Source of the DNA: Mesorhizobium loti
Lineage (GTDB): Bacteria; Pseudomonadota; Alphaproteobacteria; Rhizobiales; Rhizobiaceae
Reading direction: 5' to 3'
Length of the DNA stretch: 64,000 bases
Assembly: GCF_013170705.1 (NCBI RefSeq)
Contig: NZ_CP033334.1
Location: 5,867,501-5,931,500, forward strand
Shown piece by piece: positions 63,009-64,000 of the stretch (its first letter is position 1; every line of letters starts with the position of its first letter). The position numbers were made by a program, and so were the translations under genes. The notes under the pieces were generated by a model. That model was not told where the DNA came from. It did no database searches and was given only the letters and a program-made list of their open reading frames with translations.

Positions 63009-63680
63009 ATGCCCAAGCTCGTCGCCAGCGATATCGCCACCGCGCTGAAGAAGCGGATTTCTTCCGGTGAATGGATCGAGAATGGCCGCATGCCGCCGGA
63101 ACGCGATCTGGCGAGCGAATTCGGCGTGGCGCGCAACACGGTGCGCCGCGCCGTCTCCTTCCTCGAGGACGACGGCACCGTGGTTCGGCATGTCGGGCGC
63201 GGCACATTCCTGACCGCCACCAATCCTGGTTCGATGGCAGCGGTTGTCGGCCGGATGGAAGGCACCAGCCCGGCCGACATGATGGAGATCAGGCAGCTGC
63301 TTGAGCCGGCGGCGGCGGCCTTCGCCGCCACCAATGCCAGCGCCATGGAACTCAACGCGGTGCGCGAGGCGCACAAGATCGCTTCGGAGTCGCAGGACAT
63401 GCCGACCTTCGAGCATTGGGATGCGGAGTTTCACCACCGCATCTTCGCCTGCTCGCGCAACGACTTCCTCAAGGAGATCCACAATCTGATGCGCATCCTG
63501 CGCAATCAGGCGCCATGGTTCGAAATGAAAAAGCGTTCCTTTTCCGAAGAACGCCGCGGCATCTATTGCAGCGAGCACCAGATCGTTCTCGATGCGCTGC
63601 TGCGCCGTGACCCGGAGAGCGCCAGCCAGGCCATGCTGGCGCATCTGAGAACCGTCGAGCGCAACCTGCTGGGCCGGTAA
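63009..63680 (+). CDS. GntR-family (FCD-type) transcriptional regulator
   Basis: 223 aa. The winged helix (KKRISSGEWIENGRMPPERD, LASEFGVARNTVRRAVSFLE) keeps the canonical PPERDLA...TVRRA signature of the FadR subfamily. The FCD effector domain follows (EIRQLLEPAAAAFAATNASA, FHHRIFACSRNDFLKEIHNL, EHQIVLDALLRRDPESASQA). It probably represses the leftward Liv/hydrolase operon through the dyad upstream and responds to an acid intermediate. Confidence 0.92.
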   Translation: MPKLVASDIATALKKRISSGEWIENGRMPPERDLASEFGVARNTVRRAVSFLEDDGTVVRHVGRGTFLTATNPGSMAAVVGRMEGTSPADMMEIRQLLEPAAAAFAATNASAMELNAVREAHKIASESQDMPTFEHWDAEFHHRIFACSRNDFLKEIHNLMRILRNQAPWFEMKKRSFSEERRGIYCSEHQIVLDALLRRDPESASQAMLAHLRTVERNLLGR

Positions 63681-63698
63681 ATCCGCGCACCGCTATCC

Positions 63699-64000
<302 letters not shown>

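Overview
The window is a GC-rich stretch of chromosome or megaplasmid from an alphaproteobacterium of the Rhizobiales, most like Mesorhizobium or another Phyllobacteriaceae member. The grounds are a short second FtsZ without the C-terminal tail, a dctBD/dctA locus with a sigma-54 promoter, PobA, many ABC importers of rhizobial type, and two dispersed palindromic intergenic repeats that I recognise from rhizobial genomes. I see no rRNA, tRNA, CRISPR array, insertion sequence or phage gene. Genes are tightly packed, with many ATGA-type stop/start overlaps. Almost everything is accessory catabolism and transport.

Layout. 1-2418: tail of a sugar ABC binding protein and its SorC-type regulator. 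2625-3656: isolated ftsZ2. 3886-16168: a catabolic island. A LuxR-type regulator faces, across a strong palindrome, an operon encoding a dimethylformamidase-like large subunit, a NitT/TauT/SsuA-type binding protein, a cyclic-imidase-like polysaccharide deacetylase, two SDR dehydrogenases, a histidinol-dehydrogenase-like enzyme, and the matching permease and ATPase. A GntR regulator and a glutamine-synthetase-like ligase follow. 16185-16421: decayed end of a FecCD permease. 16441-28158: a cell-wall recycling locus with an RpiR/MurR regulator, a second MurA, a BadF-type sugar kinase, MurQ, a DppABC-like importer with a fused double ATPase, a beta-lactamase-fold hydrolase and AnmK. The same 15-bp palindrome precedes both transcription units. 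28155-33530: a GNAT gene, dctD, dctB, a complex sigma-54 control region, dctA and a bidirectional terminator.

33547-46429: a ten-gene leftward sugar operon (ABC importer, two TIM-barrel isomerases, Gfo/Idh oxidoreductase, alpha/beta hydrolase, RPE-like epimerase, ROK kinase) facing a second Gfo/Idh gene and an esterase, with a LacI regulator beyond. 46694-48927: PfkB kinase and GatZ/KbaZ-type protein. 48934-53259: an SRPBCC-quinone oxidoreductase fusion, a stand-alone SRPBCC protein and a flotillin. 53349-62784: a Liv-type ABC importer whose second ATPase is fused to a Tm-1-like (UPF0261) domain, with amidohydrolase, alpha/beta hydrolase and fumarylacetoacetase-family genes; a divergent GntR gene has a textbook operator in the gap. 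63699-64000: the C-terminal end of pobA.

The most novel content is probably the dimethylformamidase-like island, which looks like an undescribed pathway for an amide, imide or sulfonate-like substrate. Next are the muropeptide-recycling regulon with its repeated operator and the LivF/Tm-1-like fusion.
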